Positions 45,084 through 55,096 of a stretch of DNA of 64,000 bases are shown in pieces. A program made the position numbers and the translations under genes. Within the stretch, counting starts at the first letter, position 1; each line of letters starts with the position of its first letter. This stretch comes from Asticcacaulis benevestitus DSM 16100 = ATCC BAA-896. Lineage in GTDB: Bacteria; Pseudomonadota; Alphaproteobacteria; Caulobacterales; Caulobacteraceae. The stretch lies in assembly GCF_000376105.1 (NCBI RefSeq), contig NZ_AQWM01000001.1, positions 310,001 through 374,000 on the forward strand, read 5' to 3'. The notes under the pieces are model-generated. The model saw only the letters and a program-made list of their open reading frames with translations, made no database searches and was not told the DNA's origin.

Positions 45084-46081
45084 GATGTGGCTCGATTACG
45101 GCTGATCTCGTCAGCAGTTCGGATGGCGGCGAGCAGGCTATCAGCGCGTGCGATACCCTTGCCGGCGATGTTGAATCCGGTGCCGTGATCCGGCGATGTG
45201 CGAACAATGGGAAGGCCCAGCGTGATATTGACGCCGCCCCAGAAATCGAGCGTCTTCAGCGGGATAAGGCCCTGATCATGATACATGCAAAGCGCTGCGT
45301 CATAGGTCAGGCGCGCTTCGTCATGAAACAGTGTATCTGCCGGGTAGGGGCCTTTAATGTTGACGCTTGCGTTCTGCAAGGCAAAAACCGCAGGGGCTAT
45401 AATGTCGATTTCCTCGCGCCCAATGGTGCCGTCTTCGCCAGCGTGAGGGTTGAGGCCGGCCATAACCAGACGTGGCGTGGGGATAGCGAAATCGCGGACC
45501 AGGGCCTTCTGCGTGATTTTGGCGAGTTTAACTAACCCCTCGCGCGACAGGGTCATAGGCACAGCGCTCAGAGGTGTGTGGATCGTGGCCAGCACGACGC
45601 GCAAATCTTTCGCCGTCAGCATCATCACCGGCGTCGGCACGACGTCGCCCACACGGCACAGGTCAGCGAGATATTCGGTATGGCCGGGGAATTTGAAGCC
45701 CGTGGCATAGAGCACAGACTTGGCGATCGGGCAGGTGACCAGCGCGTGGGCACGACCCTCAAGGCACAGCTCAACGCCCTTGCTGATCCATGCCACGATC
45801 TGCGGCGCGTGAACACTATCGGGCACACCGGTGACCGCAGGCGCTGTCAGGGGGATATCAAGAACCGGGAGGGCCGTACCGAAGACAGCGGTGGTTTCGG
45901 CAACATCGGTTACGCGCGCCACCGGCACACCCTGAGCTTCCATCAGTGCGGCGTCGCCGATCACGCAAAAGGCAAAACCAGTCTGATCTCTCAGACTGGT
46001 CCAGGCTTTCGCGGCAAGCTCAGGGCCGACCCCGCAGGGATCGCCCAGGCTCATAACCAAAGGGGGGTTAGTGGCTTTCAA
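45080..46081 (-). CDS. pdxA: 4-hydroxythreonine-4-phosphate dehydrogenase
   Basis: 333-residue PdxA of the DXP-independent part of pyridoxal phosphate synthesis, oxidising 4-phosphohydroxy-threonine. MSLGDPCGVGPELAAKAW near residue 10 is the family start; HTEYLADLC, a metal-binding histidine, and MVMAGLNPHAGEDGTIG and MYHDQGLIPLKTLDF follow, with the C-terminal RTSPDHGTGFNIAG. No ATG gives a normal N-terminus: a TTG at 46081 (MKATNPPLVM) fits the family length and overlaps surA by 14 bases, while an ATG at 46147 would add 22 odd residues read from the surA frame. Confidence 0.92.
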   Translation of the reverse strand: MKATNPPLVMSLGDPCGVGPELAAKAWTSLRDQTGFAFCVIGDAALMEAQGVPVARVTDVAETTAVFGTALPVLDIPLTAPAVTGVPDSVHAPQIVAWISKGVELCLEGRAHALVTCPIAKSVLYATGFKFPGHTEYLADLCRVGDVVPTPVMMLTAKDLRVVLATIHTPLSAVPMTLSREGLVKLAKITQKALVRDFAIPTPRLVMAGLNPHAGEDGTIGREEIDIIAPAVFALQNASVNIKGPYPADTLFHDEARLTYDAALCMYHDQGLIPLKTLDFWGGVNITLGLPIVRTSPDHGTGFNIAGKGIARADSLLAAIRTADEISRNRATS

Positions 46082-47420
46082 TCGTTGCTGTGCTTCTGAG
46101 TTCGCGCAGATAACGGCGGCCGAGCATCGACAGGCGCTGATTGACAAGATTGGTCTCGACCTGCTGGCGCGTCAGGGCGTTGTCGCCGGCCAGTTGGCGA
46201 TCACAAACATAGAGAATGTTCATGTTCTGGCTGTTGCGCATAGGCTCGGTCGTCTGATTGGCTTTGAGCGGACGCAGGGCGTCCGAGTAATTTGCCAGAA
46301 GCGTGCTGAGTTGAGCGTCGCCAAGATCGGTTACCTGAACGCTGCCGCTGGTCTTACCCAACTGTTCATCGACGGCTTCGCAGCTGTTGACGCGTGAACG
46401 GAAGCTGGTGAGCGCCACCTGGGCGCTGCTGATATCGGCGGCACTGGCATTGGCTGGCAGGGGCACGGCCGCTTGCTTAATGCGGAACACCATGTCAGCA
46501 TTGCCTTGGGTTTTCTGCCGCAGCAGATAGATGTAGACGCCGTCCTTGGTGGTGATGGGGGGGCTCATCTGACCGGGCTCCAGGGTTTTGAGCACGTCCT
46601 CGACGGCAGGATCAATATTGCCCGACACCAGCCAGCCAGCGTCACCGCCATTGGCGGCTGAAGGGGCGCTGGAAAATTGACGCGCGACCGACTGGAAAGG
46701 GGCGACCTTTTGCGAGATCTGGTCGTAAAGTTGTTTGGCGCCTTGCTGCGCATTGGCCGGCGAGCCAGCCGAGGCGTTATCGATAAAAATTTCAGCCACC
46801 AGATACTGAGGCTTCTGGCCATCCGCGATGACCTTGTCCATCAGGGAATCGACCTGTGCTGTGCCAACACTGGCATTGGCATGGTAGCGACCGCCGACGA
46901 GGGAATTCCAGCCCGATTCCGCGGCAATTTGCGCCCGCAGCGTAGCGGGTTCGACGCCGACGCGCTTGAGTTCGGCCAGCAGTTGATCCGGCTTCAGATT
47001 GCTCTGAGCGGCCATGCGGGCGATTTCATCATTGACCTCGCCATCCGATACCTTGACCTTCCAGTGGTCCATTTCCTGTTGTTGCAGGCGCTCGTCGATC
47101 AGGCTGTTGATGGCCTGTTGCTGGAAAGCAGCGTAGTTTTCCTGGGTGACCTGGACGCCGGATGTGACGATCAGCAGCAACATGCGCTGCTTCAGATCAT
47201 ACGACGTGACCATGTCGTTATTGACAGAGGTCAGGATGCCTTCGCCAAGCGGCGGCAGTTGTGGCGCCTGCGTATCGGGTGCCAAAGCCGGTTGAGAGGC
47301 CAGGGCGGCGTCGCCAGTATCCGGTGTGGTCTGGCCAAAGCCTTGAGCAGAGGCAACACCGGCGCTTAAGGCCAGAACGGCGGCCAAGGCCAGGGAAGAA
47401 CAGTTCAGAAGCTTGGACAT
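46068..47420 (-). CDS. surA: SurA-like periplasmic chaperone and peptidyl-prolyl isomerase
   Basis: 450-residue exported protein that escorts outer-membrane proteins to the BAM complex. A signal peptide (MSKLLNCSSLALAAVLALSAGVASA) is followed by a Gln/Pro linker, the SurA N domain (about 60-170; NSLIDERLQQQEMDHWKV), and a parvulin domain (about 190-310; YLVAEIFIDN, FQSVARQFSSAPSAANGGDAGWLVSGNID, ITTKDGVYIYLLR). A less conserved C-terminal part follows. ATG 47420 gives the signal peptide; the frame is open to 47489. It lies between lptD and pdxA, the conserved position for SurA. Confidence 0.92.
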   Translation of the reverse strand: MSKLLNCSSLALAAVLALSAGVASAQGFGQTTPDTGDAALASQPALAPDTQAPQLPPLGEGILTSVNNDMVTSYDLKQRMLLLIVTSGVQVTQENYAAFQQQAINSLIDERLQQQEMDHWKVKVSDGEVNDEIARMAAQSNLKPDQLLAELKRVGVEPATLRAQIAAESGWNSLVGGRYHANASVGTAQVDSLMDKVIADGQKPQYLVAEIFIDNASAGSPANAQQGAKQLYDQISQKVAPFQSVARQFSSAPSAANGGDAGWLVSGNIDPAVEDVLKTLEPGQMSPPITTKDGVYIYLLRQKTQGNADMVFRIKQAAVPLPANASAADISSAQVALTSFRSRVNSCEAVDEQLGKTSGSVQVTDLGDAQLSTLLANYSDALRPLKANQTTEPMRNSQNMNILYVCDRQLAGDNALTRQQVETNLVNQRLSMLGRRYLRELRSTATIESH

Positions 47421-47478
47421 GATAAAGCCAGCAGAATGAGGAGTGGAGGGGGGCATGGTGTGAAGGCTTGACCTGATT

Positions 47479-50097
47479 TTAGCGAACATCTTTAAAATTG
47501 ACAGGTGATGTTCCTAATGTGGTTAAGTTAAGGCGTAAGAATATCGAGGATGAAGCCTTGCCGTTAATGGCGGTGAGTTGGGTGTCGTTGCGCTGATAGA
47601 CCAACTCAAACCAGCTACAATCGTCACGATAGATGAGGCTGACCGTCGAACGGCGCCAGGTGTCAAGTACCATGTCGCGATCAAGACGCGCAGAGACGCC
47701 CCAATGAGTCGTTATGAAGTGACGGGCGTAAAGCTGAACATTGCGATAGTTATCGCCGAAACGTTGCAGTTGACCGTTCACCACAGGGATCGGCGTCAGG
47801 GTCGAATTGGTAATCTGGCCGGCCGTCAGAACATTGTTGACGATGTAACGCAGCGTTGCCTCGGTATTGGGGCGCCGCATCGACAGGCCATATTCACCCT
47901 GGCTCAAACGTCCGGAATCCCCATCAAGGCGCAGACGCGTGTAGCCGTTTATGCCCTTGCCGGTATTGAAGCTGCCGTCAACAATCCAGTCTGAATTTTT
48001 GCCGCCCAGGCCGGATGGATCATAAATATAGGTGCCGGCATAAGGGCCTGATGCGATGCTTACGGTTTGCAGGAACTGTGTTTCCGGTTTATCGCGCAAA
48101 ACACGACCCACAAGGCCCTCAAGTTTAAAGCCTGAATCGAAATTCACTTCCGAACGGATACCCAGGTTGAGACGGGCGCCGGATTCATAAATGTCGAATC
48201 CTGGCGATTTGTTGACGGAGAACAGCGTCGTTTCGTCAAATTCAAACGAACGGCTGTCTTCGGTCGGAAGATAGGCATTGGTTTTGGCATCCGGAGAAAC
48301 GGCAAATTGCGCGGTAGGTTCAATAATGGCTGTAAAGCCTTTGAATTTTTTGAACAAAGGGTAGCTGAGATTGAAGCCGGCTGTGGCCAGATCACGATTG
48401 ACCTCACCTTCGAGGCCCTTTGCATCAAGGTTTGTGACCTTATAATAGTCGTGTCTAAAGTCAAAGAACGGCCCCCACTTCAGGCCACCGCGCGTGGTCA
48501 TATCGCCATACCACGAAGCGCCGGCGCTTAATCGGGATGTGTCGTAACCCGTAACGCCGTCCGAGGCTTCCGGAGCTCCTATGTCGATAGCTCTGAGACC
48601 ATAAACGTCCGTCGATAGCCGCTTATGGTATATGCCGATGGCATTGGCGGACAGGGTGAGTTGGCCACCCAGTAAACGGGTTTTGGGCGACCAGTAGGCT
48701 TCAATCTGTGGGGCAATGGTTGGATAGAAATCCGAGCTTAAAGCGTAAGGCTGGTGGAGTGATTGACCAGTGAAAGGTAGCGAAGGGTTGTAATCCAGCC
48801 AGCCCGCCGTTTGAAGGCTTTGGAAATTGACCAGGGTAGCTGCGAAATACGTCGTCGAGGTTTGACGGGTGACGTTGAACTGGTTGATCAACTGACGCGA
48901 ATCGACGGTCAGATCGCCAACTTTTTCGAAGGCACCGTCAATATTGTAGCGCTCGAAGAAGTTGACATAGTCACCGCGTGCATCACCACTGGGGTCTTTG
49001 ACATGCTGAGCTGTAAAGCTCCAGCGCCAGGCCTCATTGATCTTGAAGGCGCCATCCGCCAAAAGATAATCGCGCGTGGCGGCGAGGCCGCGACGCTCAC
49101 CGCTGTTGTCGAAGAAGCTTTCGTTGGTGAAACCAAAACGTGCGCTGAATGTGCCGGAATAAAACTGGCGCTTGTATTCCAGGTTCAACAGCGGGTTGAC
49201 GCTGGCATTGAGCTGCGGGCTAAGAATGAGATAGGAATAGGGCGAAATTGACCACAAATAGGGCTGCTCATACGAGAGGCCACGCTTGCGATCGGTACTG
49301 ATCTTCGGCTCCAGGAAGCCCGATGCGCGTTCAAGCTCTGGGTCAGGTGTCCAGAGGTAGGGGGAATAGAGCACAGGCACGCCATGGATTTTCACAACAG
49401 CATTGTTGTAATAAACCATTTTCTTGTCTTTGCGCTGAGTTATCTTACCCGCTTCGATCGACCAGGTTGGAGACTGTGTCTTGCCGCGCTCGACGCAGAG
49501 TTGACAGGGTGTGTAGATGACATTGATCAGGCGATTAACATCGGGATTAATCTGTTCGAGGCGACGGGCGAATACCTTGGTATTGTTCTTGGCCATCAGC
49601 GCAAAGTTCTCGCTGTAACCGGACTCCATGTTGTCGTCATAGGTAATGGAGTCGGCGAACTGAACGCTGCCGTCTTCGTTGATCGTCTGGGTGTGCCCTT
49701 TGGCTATCGTCACGCCGGTGTTGGCATTTGATGTCACCGTATCAGCGCGGATGGTGCGGCCATTGAGGCGCATCTGCACATTGCCGGACGCCTCAGTGAG
49801 GCCTTCTTCATCGATGCGTTTTATCTGGTCAGCTTCGATAAACGAAACGCCTTTAGCCAATCCGTCTGTACCTGGCGTGGTTTCTGTGCGGACGTCTTTG
49901 CTGGCTTTCGGGTCAACTGTGACGACGCCCGCCTGGGCCATGGCCAGTTCGAAAGCAAGTTGCGTGCCGGTCATGCTCTTGCCATCTGCGGTATCTGCCG
50001 CCGACACTTGCGCCATGGCCTGAGCGCCGCAACCCACGCCCATGGTCATGAGGGTCACCAGACCCGCTCCGAGATACAGTGAATAGCGCTTCATCAT
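47479..50097 (-). CDS. lptD: LPS assembly protein LptD
   Basis: 872-residue outer-membrane translocon that inserts lipopolysaccharide in the outer leaflet. A signal peptide (about residues 1-28) is followed by the OstA/LptA-like jellyroll (about 85-200: DQIKRIDEEGLTEASGNVQMRLNGRTIRAD), then a large beta-barrel (YSPYLWTPDPELERASGFLEPKI, WSFTAQHVKDPSGDARGDYVNFFERYN). Two cysteines (TPCQLCVERG) lie in the N-terminal part and one in DDCSWFEL near the end, fewer than in E. coli. It follows lptG by 144 bases. Confidence 0.95.
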   Translation of the reverse strand: MMKRYSLYLGAGLVTLMTMGVGCGAQAMAQVSAADTADGKSMTGTQLAFELAMAQAGVVTVDPKASKDVRTETTPGTDGLAKGVSFIEADQIKRIDEEGLTEASGNVQMRLNGRTIRADTVTSNANTGVTIAKGHTQTINEDGSVQFADSITYDDNMESGYSENFALMAKNNTKVFARRLEQINPDVNRLINVIYTPCQLCVERGKTQSPTWSIEAGKITQRKDKKMVYYNNAVVKIHGVPVLYSPYLWTPDPELERASGFLEPKISTDRKRGLSYEQPYLWSISPYSYLILSPQLNASVNPLLNLEYKRQFYSGTFSARFGFTNESFFDNSGERRGLAATRDYLLADGAFKINEAWRWSFTAQHVKDPSGDARGDYVNFFERYNIDGAFEKVGDLTVDSRQLINQFNVTRQTSTTYFAATLVNFQSLQTAGWLDYNPSLPFTGQSLHQPYALSSDFYPTIAPQIEAYWSPKTRLLGGQLTLSANAIGIYHKRLSTDVYGLRAIDIGAPEASDGVTGYDTSRLSAGASWYGDMTTRGGLKWGPFFDFRHDYYKVTNLDAKGLEGEVNRDLATAGFNLSYPLFKKFKGFTAIIEPTAQFAVSPDAKTNAYLPTEDSRSFEFDETTLFSVNKSPGFDIYESGARLNLGIRSEVNFDSGFKLEGLVGRVLRDKPETQFLQTVSIASGPYAGTYIYDPSGLGGKNSDWIVDGSFNTGKGINGYTRLRLDGDSGRLSQGEYGLSMRRPNTEATLRYIVNNVLTAGQITNSTLTPIPVVNGQLQRFGDNYRNVQLYARHFITTHWGVSARLDRDMVLDTWRRSTVSLIYRDDCSWFELVYQRNDTQLTAINGKASSSIFLRLNLTTLGTSPVNFKDVR

Positions 50098-50241
50098 GCC
50101 TTACAGCTTAAGTCCCGTAGCAAATCATCAGTTATGGTCACGTTAGGCGCCGCGAAACGGGCGTGGTCGCAAGGTGTGAGTCCGTGTGTATAGCATACTA
50201 AACCGTGGTGAGAATCACCAACACACCCGAGCTTAGCTTTT

Positions 50242-51393
50242 TTAGCCGTCTTCTGTGTAAACGATCAGCGTCATGGCGGCCAGCATGGCGAGAACTGCCG
50301 GTGACCATCCAGCCAGGAAGATCGGGATAACGCCCGCCTTGCCCATGGAGGAAAACAACTGATTGACGAAAAAGATGACAAAACCAAGGCTTATGCCTGA
50401 AATCACCAGTCCCGTCATGCCACCAAGCCGCATCAAACGCAGACTGAATACGGCGCCGAGTGCTGTCATGGCCGCGAACATCAGCGGTGTGGATAGAAGT
50501 TGATGAAGCTTAAGCTCATACATCGCCGTTGAAAAGCCGGAGATACGGTTCTGATTGATCAGTCCCGGCAGGCGCCAGAAAGGCACGGCCTGGGTAGAGG
50601 CGTATTTTTTGAACGCCTTCTGCGGATCGAGATTCGACGGAATGGTCAGTACGTCATAGGCAGGAACCGCCGGGCCTTCGACACTGGCCTCACGGGCGTT
50701 TTTCAGTTGCCAGAAACCGGCACGCAAGGTGGCTTCCTGGGCATCGATACGCTTGCGGAAAACAGGCACCTGCTTGGCGTCGATATCATAGACCCAGAAG
50801 GTTACGCCCTTGAGGTGACCTATAACCTTATCCTGGCTTTCGGCGCGGATAACGATCTGCTGGCTGCCTTCACCTTGACGCAGATAGATGGCGCCCATGT
50901 CCTTAACATCGGCGTCATGACTGATCTGGCCTACGACCTTGTCATAATGGTCGCTAAGTCTCGACGCCACAGGGTTGAAGACACCAATCGTCATCAGCCC
51001 GAAAGCAAAGGCCAGAATGGCGGCGGGCGTGACGAAACGCCACGCCGATACGCCGGCTGCGCGCATGGCTATCAGCTCGCTGCGGCGGTTGAGATTGACG
51101 AAGGCAAACAGTGAGCCGAAGAGGAAGGCAAACGGCAAAAGAACAAGGATTGAGCCGGGGGATTTTTCCAGCATCAGTCCGATCACAGACAGGCCCGAAA
51201 CATCAGCCTTGGCGCCGAGGTTTTTAGAAATACTTACATATTCAATGAGGAAAATCAGGCTGGAGACGATCATCAGCGCTGAAGCAAATGCCTGAATGCA
51301 GGTTTGAAGAATGTAGGTTTCCAGCCGGCTTTTACGCCACGGATTAAGATAGGCCAGAGTCTCCAGGAAGGGCAGGCGGCGTTGCATATTCAT
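50242..51393 (-). CDS. lptG: LPS export permease LptG
   Basis: 383-residue inner-membrane subunit of the LptB2FG extractor. The YjgP/YjgQ topology is visible: three helices at the N-terminus (ETYILQTCIQAFASALMIVSSLIFL...), a periplasmic beta-jellyroll (about 150-280), and three helices at the C-terminus. Conserved elements are LPFAFLFGSLFAFVNLNRRSELIAMRAAG, where the coupling helix meets LptB, and FGLMTIGVFNP. It lies 13 bases after lptF; lptB is not in the window. Confidence 0.95.
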   Translation of the reverse strand: MNMQRRLPFLETLAYLNPWRKSRLETYILQTCIQAFASALMIVSSLIFLIEYVSISKNLGAKADVSGLSVIGLMLEKSPGSILVLLPFAFLFGSLFAFVNLNRRSELIAMRAAGVSAWRFVTPAAILAFAFGLMTIGVFNPVASRLSDHYDKVVGQISHDADVKDMGAIYLRQGEGSQQIVIRAESQDKVIGHLKGVTFWVYDIDAKQVPVFRKRIDAQEATLRAGFWQLKNAREASVEGPAVPAYDVLTIPSNLDPQKAFKKYASTQAVPFWRLPGLINQNRISGFSTAMYELKLHQLLSTPLMFAAMTALGAVFSLRLMRLGGMTGLVISGISLGFVIFFVNQLFSSMGKAGVIPIFLAGWSPAVLAMLAAMTLIVYTEDG

Positions 51394-51406
51394 CTATCCG
51401 CCCCGC

Positions 51407-52543
51407 TCACAAAGGCTTCAGCACGTTCCGGTCGCTCGCGACGCGGGAACGTGAAAGGAGGCTGCTGCCGTCGTGCCGGCGTATCATGCTCAGGCAGTAG
51501 ACGATCGGGAACAGAGGCACGACATATTGCAGAACGTTGATGATATAGGCCGACGCGCTGGCGGTTTCCACAACGACGCCAAAGATGCGTGTCGCGGCGG
51601 CGGCGGCGGCGGCGAGGGCAATGCGCTGGGCGTAACCGTTACGGCTGAACTTGCCACCAAGCACGCTGACAATGGCCAGTAACACGAAGGCCAGATTGTA
51701 GAGCGGGTTGGCCAGGCGCGCATTGGCTTCGGCATAGTATTTCGGCCGCGCCATTTTCTCGAAATCATAGCGGACCGGCGCTATCAGTTCATGCATATAG
51801 CGATCGCCTTCCTTGTATTGCAGAAAGTCGTCATTGGCGAAATAGGAGGTGATGTCGAAGCTGTACTCGTCCCAGGTCAGGTGATCGAGCACGCCGGGTG
51901 ACGCCAGTTGCTGGTTGGAGCCATGGCGCATGACCAGGATGGAATTGCCATCAACCTTCTTAATGCGTCCTTCCTTGGCGGCGTAGGTTTGATCCTTGCC
52001 ATCCTTGCCGGCGGTGCGAATGAAGATCTGGCGCAGCAGCCCGTTTTGGTCGATGCGCTGCGCATAGATGGTGAGTCCGGTGTCAGAGGTCGAAAAATCG
52101 CCCTCCTTCACCAGGCTTGAGATCAGGTCGTTCTTGACGTCATAGAGTTCGTGCCGCATGGCGCGCGATGACCACGGCTGGAGGTAAAGATTGGCCGCCA
52201 GACTGATCAGGGTGAAATAGATTCCAATGCGTATGATGGGGTAGGCGACGCGCATCAGCGACATGCCGCTGGCGTAGGCCGCGGTGAATTCATGCTCGCC
52301 CTGCATACGGGTCAGCGCCACAAGCGTGCCGACGAACAGCGCGATCGGGAAAATCAGCCCGGCGAGTTGTGGCATGGACAGGAGGGTGATCTTGGCGAAA
52401 ACCCACGCGCTTTGGCCGCGCTCCACGACTAGGTCAAACTGGGTCAGGGACTGGCTCAGCAGGGCAATCGCCGTTAGCGCCACCACTGCCCCGCCGATCG
52501 GCACGATCAGTTGGCGAAATATGTAGCGGTCGAGTGTGCGCAT
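51407..52543 (-). CDS. lptF: LPS export permease LptF
   Basis: 378-residue partner of LptG in the inner-membrane LPS extractor. The pattern is the same: three N-terminal helices (YIFRQLIVPIGGAVVALTAIALLSQSL), the coupling segment LFVGTLVALTRMQGEHEFTAAYASGMS, a periplasmic domain of about 170 residues and three C-terminal helices (YNLAFVLLAIVSVLGG). It heads the long minus-strand cluster lptF-lptG-lptD-surA-pdxA-rsmA and is divergent from pepA with 250 bases between. Confidence 0.95.
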   Translation of the reverse strand: MRTLDRYIFRQLIVPIGGAVVALTAIALLSQSLTQFDLVVERGQSAWVFAKITLLSMPQLAGLIFPIALFVGTLVALTRMQGEHEFTAAYASGMSLMRVAYPIIRIGIYFTLISLAANLYLQPWSSRAMRHELYDVKNDLISSLVKEGDFSTSDTGLTIYAQRIDQNGLLRQIFIRTAGKDGKDQTYAAKEGRIKKVDGNSILVMRHGSNQQLASPGVLDHLTWDEYSFDITSYFANDDFLQYKEGDRYMHELIAPVRYDFEKMARPKYYAEANARLANPLYNLAFVLLAIVSVLGGKFSRNGYAQRIALAAAAAAATRIFGVVVETASASAYIINVLQYVVPLFPIVYCLSMIRRHDGSSLLSRSRVASDRNVLKPL

Positions 52544-52793
52544 GCTTGAGGCAGATCCATCAAAACCCGGATTTCATGCCCCTTGTGACCGCTTACGGGG
52601 TTAATTACAAGCCACAGGTTGGAGCCGCGCTATAAAATTGAACACTTATGTACAGATCGTGGCACGATAACCGCTCTGATGGCGGTCGCGAGTAACAAAA
52701 AAGTTGCAAAAAACACTTCTGTCACGGGGGGAAAAGGGGCATAGACCGTAAAGATGCGCCGCGTCAAAACGGTCACAACCTTCGGAGATTGCC

Positions 52794-54266
52794 ATGAGCC
52801 AGCCCATCATTACCTTTGCTACCAAGCCCACCGATAAGAGCTGTCTGGCTGTCATTCTGGGAGAGGGCGAGACGCAAAGCAAAGGATTTTCTGCTCTTGA
52901 TTCGGCGGTGGCCGAAGAGATCAAATCTTTGTTGTCGGCTGTAGGTTTCAAAGCTACGCGCGGTAAAGCGCAACTACTGAACCGCTCAGGGGGCGCCGTG
53001 GTCGCTGTGGGGGGAGGCGACCTGACGACGCTTGACACAGTGGCCATGGAAACCATCGCCGCCAGCCTCTATCATGTAACGAAAGCCTCGGGTTTTGAAG
53101 CCTTAAGCCTCGATCTGACAGGCTACAGCGCCGAACTCGCAGCCCATGCCGTGCTAGCGTTGCATCTGGCTGCCTACCGTTTTGACAAGTATTTTGGTCA
53201 GGCCAAGCTTGATAAGGCGCCGACTCTGAAAAACATCAACGTGGTGTGTGACGATGTGGCGGCGGCGGAAACGGCGTATGTGCCGCTCGGTGCCCTTCGG
53301 GAAGGTATTGTGTTTGCCCGTGATCTGGTGTCTGAGCCAGCCAATATTCTCTACCCGCAATCCTACGCTGACCGCGTCAAGGCTTACGAAAGTATCGGCC
53401 TCAAGGTCGAGATCCTGGGCGAGCCAGAGATGGAAAAGCTCGGCATGCATTCGCTGCTGGGCGTAGGCTTGGGGTCGCGCAAGGAATCGAAACTTGTGGT
53501 CATGCAATGGCTTGGCGCCCTAGATCAGAAGGCCCAACCGGTCGCCTTTGTCGGCAAGGGTGTGACCTTCGACACCGGCGGGATCTCGATCAAACCGGCC
53601 GAAGGCATGGAAGACATGAAGTGGGACATGGGGGGCTCTGCCGCCGTAGTGGGCACCATGGTGGCTCTGGCCGGTCGCAAGGCCAAGGTCAATGCCATTG
53701 GCATTATTGGTCTCGTAGAAAACATGCCCGACGGCAATGCGCAGCGCCCCGGCGATGTGGTCAAGGCGATGTCCGGCACCACGATCGAGGTCATCAACAC
53801 GGATGCCGAAGGGCGTCTCGTCCTGGCCGACGCCCTGTGGTATTGTCAGGACCGCTTCAAGCCGCAGTTCATGATTGATCTGGCCACCTTGACCGGCGCT
53901 ATGATCATCGCGCTCGGCATGGATTATGCCGGTGTTTTCAGTAACAACGACGAACTGGCTGAGAAAATTGGTGAAGCGTCGAAAAGCGTGCTTGAAAATA
54001 CGTGGCGCATGCCCTTGCCGGCGCAATACGAGAAGCAGATCGATTCCAAGATTGCCGATATCCGCAATATCGGTGGCCGGCCGGCCGGCTCGATCACGGC
54101 CGCGCTCTTCCTGCAACGCTTCGTTAATGGCACGCCTTGGGCGCATATGGATATCGCACCTGTGGCCTGGACCAACGAGCAGCGTATCCCGACTGTGCCG
54201 GAAGGCGCTACAGGCTTCGGTGTTCGCACGCTGAACGCGCTGGTCGCCAAATTCTACGAGGGCTAA
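52794..54266 (+). CDS. pepA: Leucyl aminopeptidase (M17)
   Basis: 490-residue cytosolic cobalt/zinc aminopeptidase. The catalytic domain (about 180-490) has the metal ligands in VGKGVTFDTGGISIKP and the signature NTDAEGRLVLADAL, preceded by MKWDMGGSAAVVGTM. The N-terminal macro-like domain (about 1-150) is shorter in conserved features. E. coli PepA also binds DNA at cer sites; no such evidence exists here. It is followed three bases later by holC, the usual pepA-holC pairing. Confidence 0.97.
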   Translation: MSQPIITFATKPTDKSCLAVILGEGETQSKGFSALDSAVAEEIKSLLSAVGFKATRGKAQLLNRSGGAVVAVGGGDLTTLDTVAMETIAASLYHVTKASGFEALSLDLTGYSAELAAHAVLALHLAAYRFDKYFGQAKLDKAPTLKNINVVCDDVAAAETAYVPLGALREGIVFARDLVSEPANILYPQSYADRVKAYESIGLKVEILGEPEMEKLGMHSLLGVGLGSRKESKLVVMQWLGALDQKAQPVAFVGKGVTFDTGGISIKPAEGMEDMKWDMGGSAAVVGTMVALAGRKAKVNAIGIIGLVENMPDGNAQRPGDVVKAMSGTTIEVINTDAEGRLVLADALWYCQDRFKPQFMIDLATLTGAMIIALGMDYAGVFSNNDELAEKIGEASKSVLENTWRMPLPAQYEKQIDSKIADIRNIGGRPAGSITAALFLQRFVNGTPWAHMDIAPVAWTNEQRIPTVPEGATGFGVRTLNALVAKFYEG

Positions 54267-54269
54267 ATC

Positions 54270-54719
54270 TTGCCCGATATCTGGTTTTATCATCTCGAAA
54301 AAACACCGCTTCCGCAGGTCCTGCCGGACCTGCTGGAAAAGGTTGTGCAGAAGGGCTGGCGCGCTTACGTGCATGGCCATGAGGATGACAAGATTGACGC
54401 CTTGAATGGCCAATTATGGACGTACAATCCGGCGTCCTTTCTCGCACATGGGCTTGAAAGTGAAGGATCGGCTAGCCGCCAGCCCGTTCTCTTGGGCACA
54501 TCTGGCGCCATGGCCAACAGTCCGCAGGTTTATGTTTCGGTGGCGCCAGTCGATTTACCGGATGTTAGCGGTATGGAGCGCTGTCTTGTTGTGTTTGAAG
54601 GCGCGGACGACGACCACCTGGCGTGGGCGCGTATGCAATGGAAGCGGATGAAATCGGAGGGTCTTGATCTGGCCTACTGGAAGCAAAATACGCAAGGACG
54701 ATGGGAGAAGATGCAATGA
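54270..54719 (+). CDS. holC: DNA polymerase III chi subunit
   Basis: 149-residue HolC, which joins the clamp loader to SSB at the replication fork. WFYHLEKTPLPQVLPDLLEK is the family start; GWRAYVHGHEDDKIDALNGQLWTYNPASFLAHGLE and the later VVFEGADDDHLAWARMQWKRMK are conserved. The start is TTG 54270, three bases after the pepA stop. Its stop overlaps the start of the next gene as ATGA. Confidence 0.93.
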   Translation: MPDIWFYHLEKTPLPQVLPDLLEKVVQKGWRAYVHGHEDDKIDALNGQLWTYNPASFLAHGLESEGSASRQPVLLGTSGAMANSPQVYVSVAPVDLPDVSGMERCLVVFEGADDDHLAWARMQWKRMKSEGLDLAYWKQNTQGRWEKMQ

Positions 54720-55096
54720 CGAAGCGTGTTGGCAAATTACATCAGCGGCATCTGGTTTTCGCTTTATCGATCATAGCCCTGGCCTCGTGTTCTTCCACAT
54801 CGGAAGTGCCGGTTCGACAGGCGCCGCCGGTGACGCAAACCCCGGTTTATCGCCCGACAAAACCTTCCGCTCCGCCGCCGGCCGCTTACAAACCGATGGC
54901 TGATGACCAGTGTGGCGCCGGCGATCTGCAATATCTTATTGGAAAGCCGCGCACCGATATACCTGTGCCGCTCAATCCCGGCGCGCGTCGGGTCGTGTGT
55001 TCGAGCTGTATTGTAACGCAGGAATTCCGCGCTGATCGTCAGACCATTATATTCGATACTGAGACCGGCATCGTGCAATCTGTTAAGTGTGGATAG
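54716..55096 (+). CDS. I78-type peptidase inhibitor lipoprotein
   Basis: 126-residue lipoprotein. The lipobox LASC puts the lipidated cysteine at residue 25 (LHQRHLVFALSIIALASC). A Pro-rich linker (about 30-60) follows, then a small domain with CGAGDLQYLIGKPRTDIPVP, RRVVCSSCIVTQEFRADRQTIIFDTETGIVQSVKCG-like features that match the I78 peptidase-inhibitor family, including the terminal CG. Four cysteines may form disulfides. The target peptidase is unknown. It overlaps holC by four bases, so it shares the pepA-holC transcript. Confidence 0.8.
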   Translation: MTKRVGKLHQRHLVFALSIIALASCSSTSEVPVRQAPPVTQTPVYRPTKPSAPPPAAYKPMADDQCGAGDLQYLIGKPRTDIPVPLNPGARRVVCSSCIVTQEFRADRQTIIFDTETGIVQSVKCG

